Shown: positions 23,766 to 33,000 of the stretch, one piece after another
Numbering within the stretch: position 1 is the stretch's first letter
Layout of the letters: each line of letters begins with the position of its first letter
Assembly: GCA_964474655.1 (NCBI GenBank)
Contig: CAYYTU010000030.1
Coordinates: 1 to 38,087, forward strand
Source of the DNA: CAYYTU01 sp964474655
GTDB taxonomy: Bacteria; Chloroflexota; Anaerolineae; B4-G1
Length of the DNA stretch: 38,087 nt
Direction: 5' to 3'
Notes under the pieces: model-generated
Seen by the model: only the letters and a program-made list of their open reading frames with translations
What the model was told of the DNA's origin: nothing
Databases searched by the model: none
Program-made: the position numbers and the translations under genes

Positions 23766-24227
23766 CTACGCGGCCCGCTCCATGCCCTCGTGGACGATGG
23801 TCATCTCTTCCACACCGTACTCGTTGCTGTCCGATTTGGGTGTCGGGCCAGAGACCTTGGAGGGCCAGGCGTTTACCAGATCCCAACGGGCCACGTCGGA
23901 ACCGTTGGTGTCCATCATCACGATGGAACAGTTAGCGCGAGCCTGATCCATCTGGCCATCCTCGACCCTCTGACGCCAATCCCAGATCCCCATATTGTCC
24001 GTGATACCGCGCTTGAGCGTCACATCCTCCCACTTCAAGCGCCCGGGGAGCTTCTGGATGACAGCGCGTCCTTGTTCATCGACGATCTTATGCTCTACAA
24101 CCTCGTGCTCGGAGCCGATGCCGCTACATTCGACGAAGTAGCCCGTGACCTCCACCGGCCCATCGATCTCTATCCTAAATTGATAACCAACGAGAGGATC
24201 TGACTCTCTTCCTGCTGGTCTTGCCAT
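23766..24227 (-). CDS. Inner tube protein 1 (Afp1-like)
   Basis: 153 residues, tail-tube (gp19) family. It shows DPLVGYQFRIEIDGPVEVTG, YFVECSGIGSE, KLPGRLKWEDVTLKRGITDN, IWDWRQRVEDGQ and VARWDLVNAWPSKVSGPTPK, ending EEMTIVHEGMERA. It directly follows the sheath gene, the standard place for the main tube subunit. The ATG at 24227 has GGGAGGT nine to ten bases upstream, a strong site consistent with high expression. It would form stacked hexameric rings inside the sheath. Confidence 0.96.
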   Translation of the reverse strand: MARPAGRESDPLVGYQFRIEIDGPVEVTGYFVECSGIGSEHEVVEHKIVDEQGRAVIQKLPGRLKWEDVTLKRGITDNMGIWDWRQRVEDGQMDQARANCSIVMMDTNGSDVARWDLVNAWPSKVSGPTPKSDSNEYGVEEMTIVHEGMERAA

Positions 24228-24296
24228 GATCGTTTACCTCCCTAACGTCGTTCTATCTCCTTCAAACGATTTCTCTCAGCGCCGTCGCAAGGGCTT

Positions 24297-25916
24297 CTAT
24301 TCCTCGTCCTCGCCGCCCGTTGTGCCGCCGCCCGACCACTGGGTGATGCGGAAGATGACAAACTCGGCTGGCTTGACCGGTGCCAGGCCAATCTCAATCA
24401 CCAAACGCCCCTGATCGCGCGATTCCGGCGGGTTGAGCTCCTCGTCACATTTGACGTAGAAAGCCTGATCGGGCGATGAGCCGAAGAGCGCCCCGGACCG
24501 CCAGACCGTGGTCAAGAAGGCGGTCACGTCGCGCCGCACACGGGCCCAGAGCCGAGGATTGTTCGGCTCGAAGACGACCCACATCGTGCCCCGTTCAATC
24601 GACTTCTCCACGTAGTTGAACAACCGACGGACGTTGATATACCGCCAGGCCGGGTTATTGGAGAGCGTCCGCGCCCCCCAGACCCGGACGCCCATACCGG
24701 GGAAGGCCCGGATGCAGTTGACGCCATTCGGATTCAGGATGTTCTGCTCCCGCTTGGTCACGTTATAGGCCAGGCCGGTCACGCCCCGCACGACCTCATT
24801 GGCAGGCGCTTTGTGGACGCCCCGCTCGGCGTCGGTGCGGGCCCATACACCGGCTATGTGCCCGGAGGGGGGCAGTTCCATTGTGTGGCTGTTGGTAGGA
24901 TTCTGGGTCTGAATCCAGGGATAATAGAGCGTGGCGTAACTCGAATCGTAGCCGGCGACGTCCATACGCCACTTACGAACCTCTTGCGGCGAGAGATCAG
25001 GGGGCGCATCGAGAATCGCAACTCGGTCGCCCATCCGCTCGCAGTGAGCGACGAGCATCGACTGAACCCCCTTGACCATATCCAGGTCCAAGGCCTGATC
25101 GGGCATAGTCATCATCAAGTCCGGCACGCTGACGATGGTAATGTCGTCGAGCGCCTCCAAACCTTCCACACCGGTCCGCTCGCTGATATCGCCGCGGAAA
25201 TCCTCCGAGCTGGGCGGGGCCAGCAGTTTCTCCTCGATCCGGAGTGATTGCTCCTGCGAGCGAGGCCACAGCTCAGCCAACGGCGCATCGGCCTCCGGAA
25301 CCACGATCTCGATCCAATCCGGCGCTTTGCCCGCCTGGTAAGCCACGCGGACCCTCTCGTCGGCCTCCACCAGCGTGACCTCACGTAACGTCTCGGCCAC
25401 CTGCCAGCCGCCGCCGACGCGCTCGCGCTCGACCGTGACAGTGAAGGGGGCGAGTCCTTCCGCCACTTCCCCCTCATCGCCCGCATCGCCCGATGGCTCG
25501 GGGGTCTCGACCTTGACGCGCAAGTCCAGCCCACCAAAGCCCGCCTCCTTGGCCCGCACGATCAGTTTCGGCTTGCCCTGGCTGTTGAGCAACGCGGTCT
25601 GGGCTTTGGGCATCGTCTTGACGCTCAGCACATAACAGCGCGTGCCGCCGTTCTGGAAGTAACCGTAGACTGCATGCGGCAGATAGGCCCCCTCCACAAA
25701 ACCGCCGAAACGCTCGACGAACTGCGTCCAATTGGTGACCAAAGTGGGCTGGTTCAGCAGGCTGCGCGTCTCCACAGCGCCGTTAGAGCGCTCCCTGAGT
25801 TGCGCTTTCTCCGTGAACCCGACGAAAGCCGCCGTGGCCGTGCCGACGCCCTCGATCGGTTTGGCACCGGTGTCCACCTCTTCCACGTATATTCCTGGGG
25901 ATAGATATTCTGGCAT
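24297..25916 (-). CDS. Contractile sheath protein (Afp2/Pvc2-like)
   Basis: 539 residues. The N-terminus EYLSPGIYVEEVDTGAKPIE is the classic sheath start, followed by GVGTATAAFVGFT. The middle part (about 140-290) is the variable surface domain. The C-terminal half has VAILDAPPDLSPQEVRKWR, YATLYYPWIQTQNP, PPSGHIAGVWARTDAERGVH and KAPANEVVRGVTGL. It continues with GVNCIRAFPGMGVRVWGART, YINVRRLFNYVEKSIERGTM and VFEPNNPRLWARVRRDVTAF, and ends PAEFVIFRITQW, the C-terminal arm of the inter-subunit handshake. This is the only sheath gene in the window, unlike the three in Afp. The ATG has AGGAGG nine bases upstream. Confidence 0.98.
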   Translation of the reverse strand: MPEYLSPGIYVEEVDTGAKPIEGVGTATAAFVGFTEKAQLRERSNGAVETRSLLNQPTLVTNWTQFVERFGGFVEGAYLPHAVYGYFQNGGTRCYVLSVKTMPKAQTALLNSQGKPKLIVRAKEAGFGGLDLRVKVETPEPSGDAGDEGEVAEGLAPFTVTVERERVGGGWQVAETLREVTLVEADERVRVAYQAGKAPDWIEIVVPEADAPLAELWPRSQEQSLRIEEKLLAPPSSEDFRGDISERTGVEGLEALDDITIVSVPDLMMTMPDQALDLDMVKGVQSMLVAHCERMGDRVAILDAPPDLSPQEVRKWRMDVAGYDSSYATLYYPWIQTQNPTNSHTMELPPSGHIAGVWARTDAERGVHKAPANEVVRGVTGLAYNVTKREQNILNPNGVNCIRAFPGMGVRVWGARTLSNNPAWRYINVRRLFNYVEKSIERGTMWVVFEPNNPRLWARVRRDVTAFLTTVWRSGALFGSSPDQAFYVKCDEELNPPESRDQGRLVIEIGLAPVKPAEFVIFRITQWSGGGTTGGEDEE

Positions 25917-26363
25917 GGTAAATTGCCTCCTGATGTTTATCGTTGAGCCCTTTACTCAACCTGTTACAGCCTTTGTGCACTCGTCCGTCCATCATTCGTT
26001 CGATTTCTGTCACACGTCAACGACACCAAACGCTCGGGTTGGAACAAGTACCAAAGATAAAGCCACCCATGGTGCCTGATTCTTATACTCCCTATGACGC
26101 CTCCCTTGTCATATCTTGAGCTACACCTTAACCACCGGACACTTCTCCAGGCCAAGCGAACAATCATCCTGAGCCCCTCGAAGGGTGGTTGTGAACGTTC
26201 CCCAGGCCGCAAAAGTCGTCCTTCGACAAGCTCAGAATGACCTTTGCTAATATTGGAGACGAAATTTTGTCTACTTTGAAAAGCGTCCGGTAGTGAGAGC
26301 TACACTTTAGATTCAATGATTGCGATACCGTCCATTGATTCGGCGGCTATGTTCCTTCCTCGA
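25917..26363. other. 447-bp non-coding leader before the sheath gene
   Basis: No gene is seen. It holds the dispersed repeat pair at 26164-26241 and an imperfect 16-bp palindrome AGACGAAATTTTGTCT (26257-26272). A weak minus-strand promoter-like pair lies near 26094-26113 (ATGACA, 19 bases, TATAAG-like). It is the largest gap in the locus, placed before the most abundant structural genes, so a separate promoter here is likely. I cannot fix its position with confidence. Confidence 0.65.
26164..26241. repeat. Dispersed TCATCCTGAGC-type inverted repeat
   Basis: The segment at 26164-26188 (TCATCCTGAGCCCCTCGAAG and on) is the approximate inverse of 26217-26241 (ending AAGCTCAGAATGAC). This sequence style is common as a short intergenic repeat in environmental bacterial genomes. 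The 26-bp palindrome at 17645-17670 shares the TCATCCTGAGC core. Confidence 0.6.
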
Positions 26364-27197
26364 TCACGCGTCAAGGTCATAATGCGCCGCGGGAACGGTG
26401 ATCTTGTATCGGCGCGGCTCGCCCCCATTGATCGCCACCTCCAGCGTGTACTGTCCAGCCGGTAAATCCCCCACGAGAAACGCCCCCTTGGAATCCACCG
26501 GCACGTTTAGATCGCGCTCCACCAACCGCAGACGCACGTCCTCCGGCGATGGCGCGTCGCGCAGCGTCCCGCTGACCGTCCAGAGACGTGAGACCTCTCT
26601 GCTCCTTTCGGCCCGCCGGACCATCGCCGGCGCGATCTGCTCGGAGCGCAGTTCGCGCGTACGCACCAACGGGTCCTCGACCGGCGCGTACGGGTCGACA
26701 GCGATGGTGACCTTGCAGGCGATGGCCGGGCGCATCTCGTTATCCATCACGCTCCAGATGTCGGCGGCGTTAGCCAACATATCGGGCTGAGCCACCTCCA
26801 CCGGGATCGCCGCCGGCTGATCCTGGAGCTGCTCGGGGAGCATATCCTCCGGCAGCGTCGGGTGGCGCAGAAGCGCCATCAACGTCCGCGTCAGCAACCG
26901 ATGTTCGTCCGCCGGATCCGCCGCCCAGGCCGTGATCATATAATGAATATCCATCCTGACCGGCGGCCGGCGCTGGGTGGCGGTTCCATCGCTGTTATAC
27001 GAGACCTGCCACTGCTTCGAGCGGCGCAGCTCGCTGTTTTCGTGCATATCGTGAATGTAAAGATTAAGCGTTGGCCGGCTGATGCGCGTCGACCACTCGC
27101 GCTTGGGTTGGTCAAAGGCGATATCGACTTCCCCGTTCTTGATGGGTAGCTCGCGGATCAGCAGCTCCCGCAGCGCTTCGTCCAAATCCTCAATCAT
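26364..27197 (-). CDS. DUF4255 tail-terminator/cap protein (Afp16/Pvc16-like)
   Basis: 277 residues. The N-terminal about 185 residues are the DUF4255 (Pvc16 N-terminal) domain: IEDLDEALRELLIRELPIKN, RPTLNLYIHDMHENSELRRS, PPVRMDIHYMITAWAADPAD, EHRLLTRTLMALLRHPTLPE. In known eCIS this protein caps the sheath and tube at the end away from the baseplate. A C-terminal beta domain (about 204-277) has LWTVSGTLRDAPSPEDVRLR, GAFLVGDLPAGQYTLEVAI, typical of carboxypeptidase-regulatory/Cna-B-like folds and sometimes found on these caps. GGGAGA precedes the ATG. It follows the 322-aa DUF4157 gene by 16 bases and ends the first gene block. Confidence 0.92.
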   Translation of the reverse strand: MIEDLDEALRELLIRELPIKNGEVDIAFDQPKREWSTRISRPTLNLYIHDMHENSELRRSKQWQVSYNSDGTATQRRPPVRMDIHYMITAWAADPADEHRLLTRTLMALLRHPTLPEDMLPEQLQDQPAAIPVEVAQPDMLANAADIWSVMDNEMRPAIACKVTIAVDPYAPVEDPLVRTRELRSEQIAPAMVRRAERSREVSRLWTVSGTLRDAPSPEDVRLRLVERDLNVPVDSKGAFLVGDLPAGQYTLEVAINGGEPRRYKITVPAAHYDLDA

Positions 27198-27213
27198 AGA
27201 CTTCTCCCATCGT

Positions 27214-28182
27214 TCAGCGCAGGTCCGCCTTCGTCTCCAGATCTTCCAGCTCCTCCAGATTGTCCTGGCGCTGGATATCCTTCAATTCCAGCTCCTCCTC
27301 TGGCTCCTCTTGGCGCTGGACGTTCTTCAGCTCCAGCTCTTCCTCCGGATCGTCCTGGCGCTGGACGCTTTTCAGCTCCAGCTCTTCTTCCGGATCGTCC
27401 TGGCGCTGGACGCTTTTCAGCTCCAGCTCTTCCTCCGGATCGTCCTGGCGCTGGACGCTCTTCAGATCCAGCTCTTCCTCCAGATCATCCTGGCGTTGGA
27501 CGCTCTTCAGATCCAGATCCTCCTCGGGCTCGCTCTGCCGCTGGACGGATGGCGACTGCATCCCCTGCCCGGGCGTGTACGTCCGCGCCCGGGCGCTCTG
27601 CGGGCCAGCGACCTCTTTGGAAACCGCGTCCGCCCGCCGTTCGTGGGCATCGTCGGGGGCGTGAACCGTGGTGCCGCTGCCGCCGTCCTCCACCACCCCC
27701 TCCTGCTGATCGACCACGTGGGTCAATTCGTGAGCCAGCAACTCTTTGCCCGCGGTCGTGTGAGGCGCGTACTTCCCTTCGCGGAAGAAGACATCCCGAC
27801 CAGCGGTGAAGGCCTGGGCGTCCAGATCGCGATTAAGCCGATCCGCCTCGGCATCGGTGTGAACGCGGACGTCACTCAAATCGCGTCCCAACGCCCGCCC
27901 GACCTCCTGCTGCGTGGCTTCGTCCAGCGAATGCCCACTGCCGCGCTCCTGCTCGACGCGCTGGGCGGTTCCGTCATTCAGCGTATAGGCCTCCTCCCCT
28001 CCGGCACGCTGAGCCACCAGCCGCTGCACCGCCTGATTGCCCACCTGCTTCTGCAGATTAGTCAATCCGGACGGAGCGGGTGACGCAGTTTGCGTCGAAC
28101 GCTTCCCGTCTTTACGCTCAGACTGCGAATCCGGCTGCGGCTTCTTCGTGCTCCGCTTATCGACTTTCCGTTTCGATCCCAT
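27214..28182 (-). CDS. eCIS-core (DUF4157) protein with seven 15-residue repeats
   Basis: 322 residues. A basic Lys/Arg/Ser N-terminus leads to LQKQVGNQAVQRLV (43-56), a motif shared with two neighbours. The DUF4157 domain (about 85-160) has GHSLDEATQQEVGRALGRDL, SDVRVHTDAEADRLNRDLDA and LLAHELTHVVDQQ, with intact HELTH at 151-155. The C-terminus (about 212-318) is seven near-identical units of the type SVQRQDDPEEELELK. The start is marked by GGAGGTGATC, an unusually complete Shine-Dalgarno match. It lies 6 bases after the gene before it. It could be a cargo or a cargo-loading factor; no separate toxin domain is present. Confidence 0.85.
   Translation of the reverse strand: MGSKRKVDKRSTKKPQPDSQSERKDGKRSTQTASPAPSGLTNLQKQVGNQAVQRLVAQRAGGEEAYTLNDGTAQRVEQERGSGHSLDEATQQEVGRALGRDLSDVRVHTDAEADRLNRDLDAQAFTAGRDVFFREGKYAPHTTAGKELLAHELTHVVDQQEGVVEDGGSGTTVHAPDDAHERRADAVSKEVAGPQSARARTYTPGQGMQSPSVQRQSEPEEDLDLKSVQRQDDLEEELDLKSVQRQDDPEEELELKSVQRQDDPEEELELKSVQRQDDPEEELELKNVQRQEEPEEELELKDIQRQDNLEELEDLETKADLR
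27229..27549 (-). repeat. In-frame 45-bp tandem repeats (seven copies)
   Basis: Seven units encoding 15 residues each (the last is 17) lie at the end of the DUF4157 gene. Three central copies encode the identical peptide SVQRQDDPEEELELK; the outer copies diverge. The strong acidity and near-identity suggest recent expansion by slippage or recombination. Confidence 0.9.
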
Positions 28183-28188
28183 CGTCGA

Positions 28189-28965
28189 TCACCTCCATAT
28201 GGCTAAGCCTTCTGCCTCACTGCCAGCCATCGCCCAATGCACCTCGTCCGAATCCGGCACGGTGAGGAGATGCTCCAGACCGTGGAGCTCGGCCAACGCG
28301 AGGATGACCGGGTTGGTGGCATCGTTCGGCCCCTTGTCAATGACCTGCTCCTCCGGCTCGTCGCGATAAAGCGTCAGCGCTCCCGTCCAGCGGATGCGCA
28401 TCGCGATCACCTGTCCCTCAGTGTAGGGCGAAACCTGCGGCGGCGGGGTGTCCAGATCGTCGATCTCGTAACCGAGGACCATCGACCAGGCTGCGTCCTG
28501 GGAGGACTTCATATCGCCGTGCCACCAACGAACGTCCACACCGTCCAGATATGGCACCTGCCGGGGATTGAACCCTTCCTTGGCGATGCGCCAGGCCCAA
28601 TGCATCAGGTAAGCCCGTTCCGGCGGCACCTTGGTAGCTAAAATCTCAACTTCTGCACCGCCCTTCTCCAGAACAGACCGGAACGCCCGTAGATCATTCA
28701 TAAAACCAGAGTCGAGGTCGTTCACGTCCTCACTGACGGGAAAGCGATCCACCCAGCTGGCCCCGCTGGGCAACTTGACCGACTCCGCCGGCTGCTCCGG
28801 CTCCGTCTCGGCCCCCGGCTCCAGCATCCGCTGCAAGGCCCGATTGCCGACGCGCTTCTGAAGATCGGCCCAATCGGACGCGCTCGAAGGAAGGCGTGCC
28901 TGCTTGCGCGAATCCTTCTCAGGCGTCTTGGTGCTGTGCGCGCTAATCCGCTCCCGCTTGGTCAT
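28189..28965 (-). CDS. Probable eCIS cargo with degenerate M15-peptidase-like domain
   Basis: 258 residues. After a basic tail, residues 35-48 read LQKRVGNRALQRML, the same motif that precedes DUF4157 in two neighbours, although no DUF4157 domain follows. Residues 75-258 resemble M15-type (D-Ala-D-Ala carboxypeptidase-like) domains as I recall them from eCIS loci: RAYLMHWAWRIAKEGFNPRQ, VDVRWWHGDMKSSQDAAWSM, a SPYTEGQVIAM segment (179-189) and DEVHWAM (240-246). In active M15 enzymes the first of these motifs is SxHxxGxAxD, carrying zinc-binding His and Asp. Here both appear replaced, by Tyr and Ala. An inactive, substrate-binding role is therefore possible. The fold call rests on memory of short motifs and is moderate. 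No good ribosome-binding site is visible. Confidence 0.55.
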   Translation of the reverse strand: MTKRERISAHSTKTPEKDSRKQARLPSSASDWADLQKRVGNRALQRMLEPGAETEPEQPAESVKLPSGASWVDRFPVSEDVNDLDSGFMNDLRAFRSVLEKGGAEVEILATKVPPERAYLMHWAWRIAKEGFNPRQVPYLDGVDVRWWHGDMKSSQDAAWSMVLGYEIDDLDTPPPQVSPYTEGQVIAMRIRWTGALTLYRDEPEEQVIDKGPNDATNPVILALAELHGLEHLLTVPDSDEVHWAMAGSEAEGLAIWR

Positions 28966-28983
28966 AGCAACTGAAACTTGAAC

Positions 28984-30036
28984 CTATACTCGATAGGGGC
29001 CTTCAGTCTTAGCCCGCTGCTTGTAGGCTCGCACAGATTCCACCAGGGCCTCGCGACCCCATCTGCGCTCCAGGGCGTCGAGGAACAGATCCACGCGACT
29101 CCCCACATCCTCGCCCAGGTGCGCCGTCAGATAGGCCCGGCAGGTCAACAACGCGGCCAACACGCCGACGCGGTCGCCCAGCCCCTCCTGCGCCTCAGCC
29201 ATCAGCAGCGAGCCCATAAGGTAGCGCACGAACCGCGGAAGATCGTGGGCCTCCCGCGCCACCCGGCGCACAGCCTGAGCCTGTTCCAGCGCTCGCCGAT
29301 AATCCCCGGCCTGCACCGCCTCGGCCGCCTGCCACAACCGAAGATCCCCCAACGCTTGCAGCGCCTCCGCCCGCTGAGCCTGCTCCAACAACGCGTCCAG
29401 GGTCTCGCCCGTCACTCCTTCGACGAAGAAGGTCCGCAACGTGTGCTGCTCGACGCGAATCTCCACCGCGAGAGATTCGCATTCATGATCCTGGGCCACG
29501 TCCAAGGCCGCCTCCAGGTCGGCCAGGGCGGCCTCCGGCTCCTGATGGAGCAAGTGACAGCGGGAGAGCAATCGCTGCAGCTCGATCATCCGCTCCGGTT
29601 CGTCCGCAGCACCCAGCAGCTCGATGGCCCTGGTCAGGCGCTCGATGGCGCGCTCATAATGCTCGGCGTTGATGTCCAGCGTGGCCAGCGCCTGGAGCGA
29701 CTCGGCCTCTCGCCCCTCGTCCTCCAGCGTGTGGTAGAGCGCAGCGGCGTTATCCAGCAGATCCTCGGCCTTCTCTCGCTGGGCCGGCTGAGCGACCAGC
29801 GCCTTGCCCTGCGCCAGATACGCCTGGGCCAGCTCCTGGAAGCGCCCTTCCTCCTGAGCCAACGCGCCGGCCCGGGCGATCGCCTCGGCCGCCGCCGACA
29901 GATCCATTGACATCGCATAGAGCAGCGCCTGCTGGCTGTGGGCCACCGCCTCCGCAGCGCGATCCCCCTCGCTCTTCATCTGCTCGATGATCTGATCAAG
30001 ATCGTGCAGCTTCCGCTCCAGATCGTCCACCGCCAT
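28984..30036 (-). CDS. TPR-repeat protein of the eCIS locus
   Basis: 350 residues, nearly all alpha-helical, Ala/Leu/Glu-rich. Tetratricopeptide-like hairpins run through most of it: LLYAMSMDLSAAAEAIARAG, YLAQGKALVAQPAQREKAED, ALATLDINAEHYERAIERLT and LLHQEPEAALADLEAALDVA. The first 30 residues are a short coiled coil. No signal peptide or enzyme motif is seen. GGAGAGG lies seven bases before the ATG. It is 17 bases downstream of the 1701-aa gene and 18 bases upstream of the cargo candidate, so a role in binding or loading one of these is a reasonable guess. Confidence 0.78.
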   Translation of the reverse strand: MAVDDLERKLHDLDQIIEQMKSEGDRAAEAVAHSQQALLYAMSMDLSAAAEAIARAGALAQEEGRFQELAQAYLAQGKALVAQPAQREKAEDLLDNAAALYHTLEDEGREAESLQALATLDINAEHYERAIERLTRAIELLGAADEPERMIELQRLLSRCHLLHQEPEAALADLEAALDVAQDHECESLAVEIRVEQHTLRTFFVEGVTGETLDALLEQAQRAEALQALGDLRLWQAAEAVQAGDYRRALEQAQAVRRVAREAHDLPRFVRYLMGSLLMAEAQEGLGDRVGVLAALLTCRAYLTAHLGEDVGSRVDLFLDALERRWGREALVESVRAYKQRAKTEGPYRV

Positions 30037-30053
30037 CTAAATCCTCTCCCGCT

Positions 30054-33000
30054 TCACCACATCTCCATTTCGGGTTCGGCCCCTCCACCCGGCCCGGCGT
30101 CGAGCTCTTCCTCCAGCTGGGCCATCAATTCCTCGCGGATCATCTGATGTTCTATCGCCCATTCGTCGGCGCTGCCGAAGGCTTCAGCCTGCTTTTCGCG
30201 CAGACGGGCCTTTTCCTCCTGGGTGTTCGACATCTGTTCCGCGTTAGCCTCGGCAGCCTCGTCGAGCTCCGTCAGGCCCTCCTGTGTGCCAGTCTCCTCC
30301 TGGCCCATCTGATCGTCGAAGTCCTTCAGCTGGCCCTCCACCTGAGCGGCCTCGGCCTTGACCTGCTTCGTCTCGGCCGTGCGTTTATCGGCTATCTTGG
30401 TGGCATCCGTCGTGGCCTGCGAGGCCGACTCAGAGGTCTTGCCCTGTTCTTCCGCCCCACTCTTCGCTGAGCTGGCATCGCCGCCGCCACCCCCGATGCC
30501 CAGGCCCAGCCCTTGCATAATCTGGTTGAAGATGTCACCCAGCGCCCCCATCGCCCCGCCGCTCTTCTCAGATGCCTTCTGAGCACCCTCCTCCTTAGAC
30601 GAGGTGGCCTGCTTCATCTGATCCTGGGCTTCCAGCTTGACGTCGGCGTCGCGCTGATGCGCCGCCACGCCCTGCTGATTGGCAGCGGTCAACATGCGGG
30701 TATCCTTGACCTGCGCCAGCTGCGCCTTGCCGTGCTGCTTGAGCCCGGCGACGTCCTGCTGTTGCAATCTCAGGTAGTATTCGTGCGCGTCGACCTCGCG
30801 ATAGGCCATGGCCGCGCCCTCTATCTCCTCAAACACCCCCTCGGGCGGCGGCGGGAGCTGGCCCAGCAGCGAGGCCTCGTAACGCGCGTTGACCATCTCC
30901 TCCCAGGCCTCGCGATCGCTTTCTTCATCTTCCTCTTCAAAAAATTCGGACGCCTCTTCCTCCTCATCCGGCTCAAACCCTTTGTCCTCAAATCCACCGT
31001 CCTCCAGGGCCATCTCCGCCCCGGCACCGGCGAAGAGCATCTCATCCATCTCGTCATCCTCGGCCGGAGCGCGCTGGATGGTGAGATCGCTCGCCGGGGC
31101 CATCGCACCAGCTGAGCGCTGCACGGTGAACGTCTCGCCGCCCAATGGTGCCGCTTCGTCGACCGCAAGAGCGCTCTCTTCATCCCGCTTGGCCTGAATC
31201 TCCATCAACCGTTCGACAGATTGCCTCCCTTGCTCTTGATACGCCACCGTCACGGCGACAAAGTCATCCCCTTGCTGTTCTACACTCTGGCTGACCGGCT
31301 CGTACGTCTCCTCAACGCTATGCTTAGGGTTCATCTTGACGTCTTTGGCCTCGACGGGATAGCTCTTATTCTTGTAGAGCGCGACGCGCGCGCTGGTGGT
31401 CGTGACCTTCATATCGTACCCGTCGTACTCAAATCCGCCTGTTGCTTCAGGCATCGTCGGGTCCCTTTGCACGCCGCTGACCTCTTCCCCCGCGCCTTTG
31501 ATGACGAAGACCGTCGCTTCGGGATCTGAGCGTTCAATATCGTCGCTCTCGGGAGGGATGCCCTCGGCCCGCAGGCTGAGCGTGAAGACTTCAGCGCCAT
31601 ACCCCTCCGCCCAGGTTGCGATGTCGCTCTTGGGATAGATATCGTACGTGGCGGCTACTGCGATGATCGCCTGAGCACTGCCGAGAAGATCCTCCAGCGA
31701 GTCGGCCTTGTTCTCCAATCTAACCCGCAACTGCGAATTGGAGGCCGGGACGCTGGCAGCCCGGTCCCTCAAGTCCGCGATCTGCTCCCTCACCGTGGCC
31801 TGCTCATCGTCGTCGATCTTTCCCAGCCACGCCGACAATGTAGCCGCGTTGTCATCCGATGCATCCTGCTCGTACTTGTCCAGACTCTCCTGGGCCGCTC
31901 CCACAGCATCCTCGAAGGCAGCAGATCCGTACCCGAACAATTCAGGAAGGCCGACGCCGAACTTATCCAACAGTCCAGAAACCGTGATATCGACGCCCGT
32001 CTGCTCCTCAATCAGATCGTAGAGATTACCGGAGAAGCCGATGATGCCGCCGCCGTGCCGCTGACCGCCCATATCGCCGCCGCTGAGAAGGTTGCTTCCC
32101 CCGACGTCCTCCCAGGTCTGCTTCCACCCGGCTCGCGTCTCCTTCTTGACCTTTTTGCGGAACTGCTTGTACTCCTTAGCATACTGGCGGCGTTTTTCTG
32201 CCGTTTCTTGAGCCTCTCGTTCCTCTCGTCGGCGCCGTTGGCGCTCTTGCTTAGCACGCTGGGTGGCCTTTTCGTTCTTTTGTTGTTGTTTTTCCCATGA
32301 GACCCACACATCCTGGCGGCGATGATGTTCCTTTTCCAGCTGGTCGACTTCTTTCTGAAGTCGGTCAATCTCCTCCTTGGATGCCTTCCGTTTTCGAGCA
32401 TTGGCCAAGTGTTCTTCCGCCGCCGTCAGGTTCTTGTAAGATTCGTCAGCTGCGCCTTTGCTCATCTTCACCATGGTGTCATTGTCGCTGATTTTCTTTC
32501 GGCGATCGTATTCAGCCTCGGCAGCCTCTCGATTATGGCGGGCGGTTTCCGCCTCGTCTCCTTTTCGACGCGCGGTCTTCTTTGGCTCACCACGCCCGCG
32601 GGCAAACATCCGCTCTCCCGCCCCAAGCTCTTTGCCCCGGGCTTTCAGCTCTTTCTGCTTGGCCCTGACTTCCTTAACACCCGCCGTCCGTTCCTTGGCC
32701 TCCTCCCGCGAGCCCTTGATCCGCTTTTTTTCATACTCCTCAGGCGAATCATCCTTATACTTTTCGGGGCGCTGGCTGTAATCCTGAGGATCGCCCCCCC
32801 TGAGCTTGGTCACATTGCCCTTGAGCTCCCCCCAGTTTTTCGACATCGTCTTCCAAGGCAGCACACCCGCCAACTTCTCGTCGGCATCGGCCTTCTTGCT
32901 AGCCTCGTATTTCTCCCGCGCTGCGTCGAGCTTATCCTTGGCCCTCTGCTGCCCTTCGGTGAGCTGTTCCTCACCGCCACCCTTGGGGACGCCGGCCGCC

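Noticed and set aside
25964..26212. Possible 82-aa gene in the leader before the sheath
   Set aside because: It crosses the dispersed repeat, lacks a ribosome-binding site and has no plausible protein features.
27229..27549. Possible CRISPR-like array
   Set aside because: The 45-bp units are contiguous, in frame and code for the SVQRQ repeat; there are no variable spacers.
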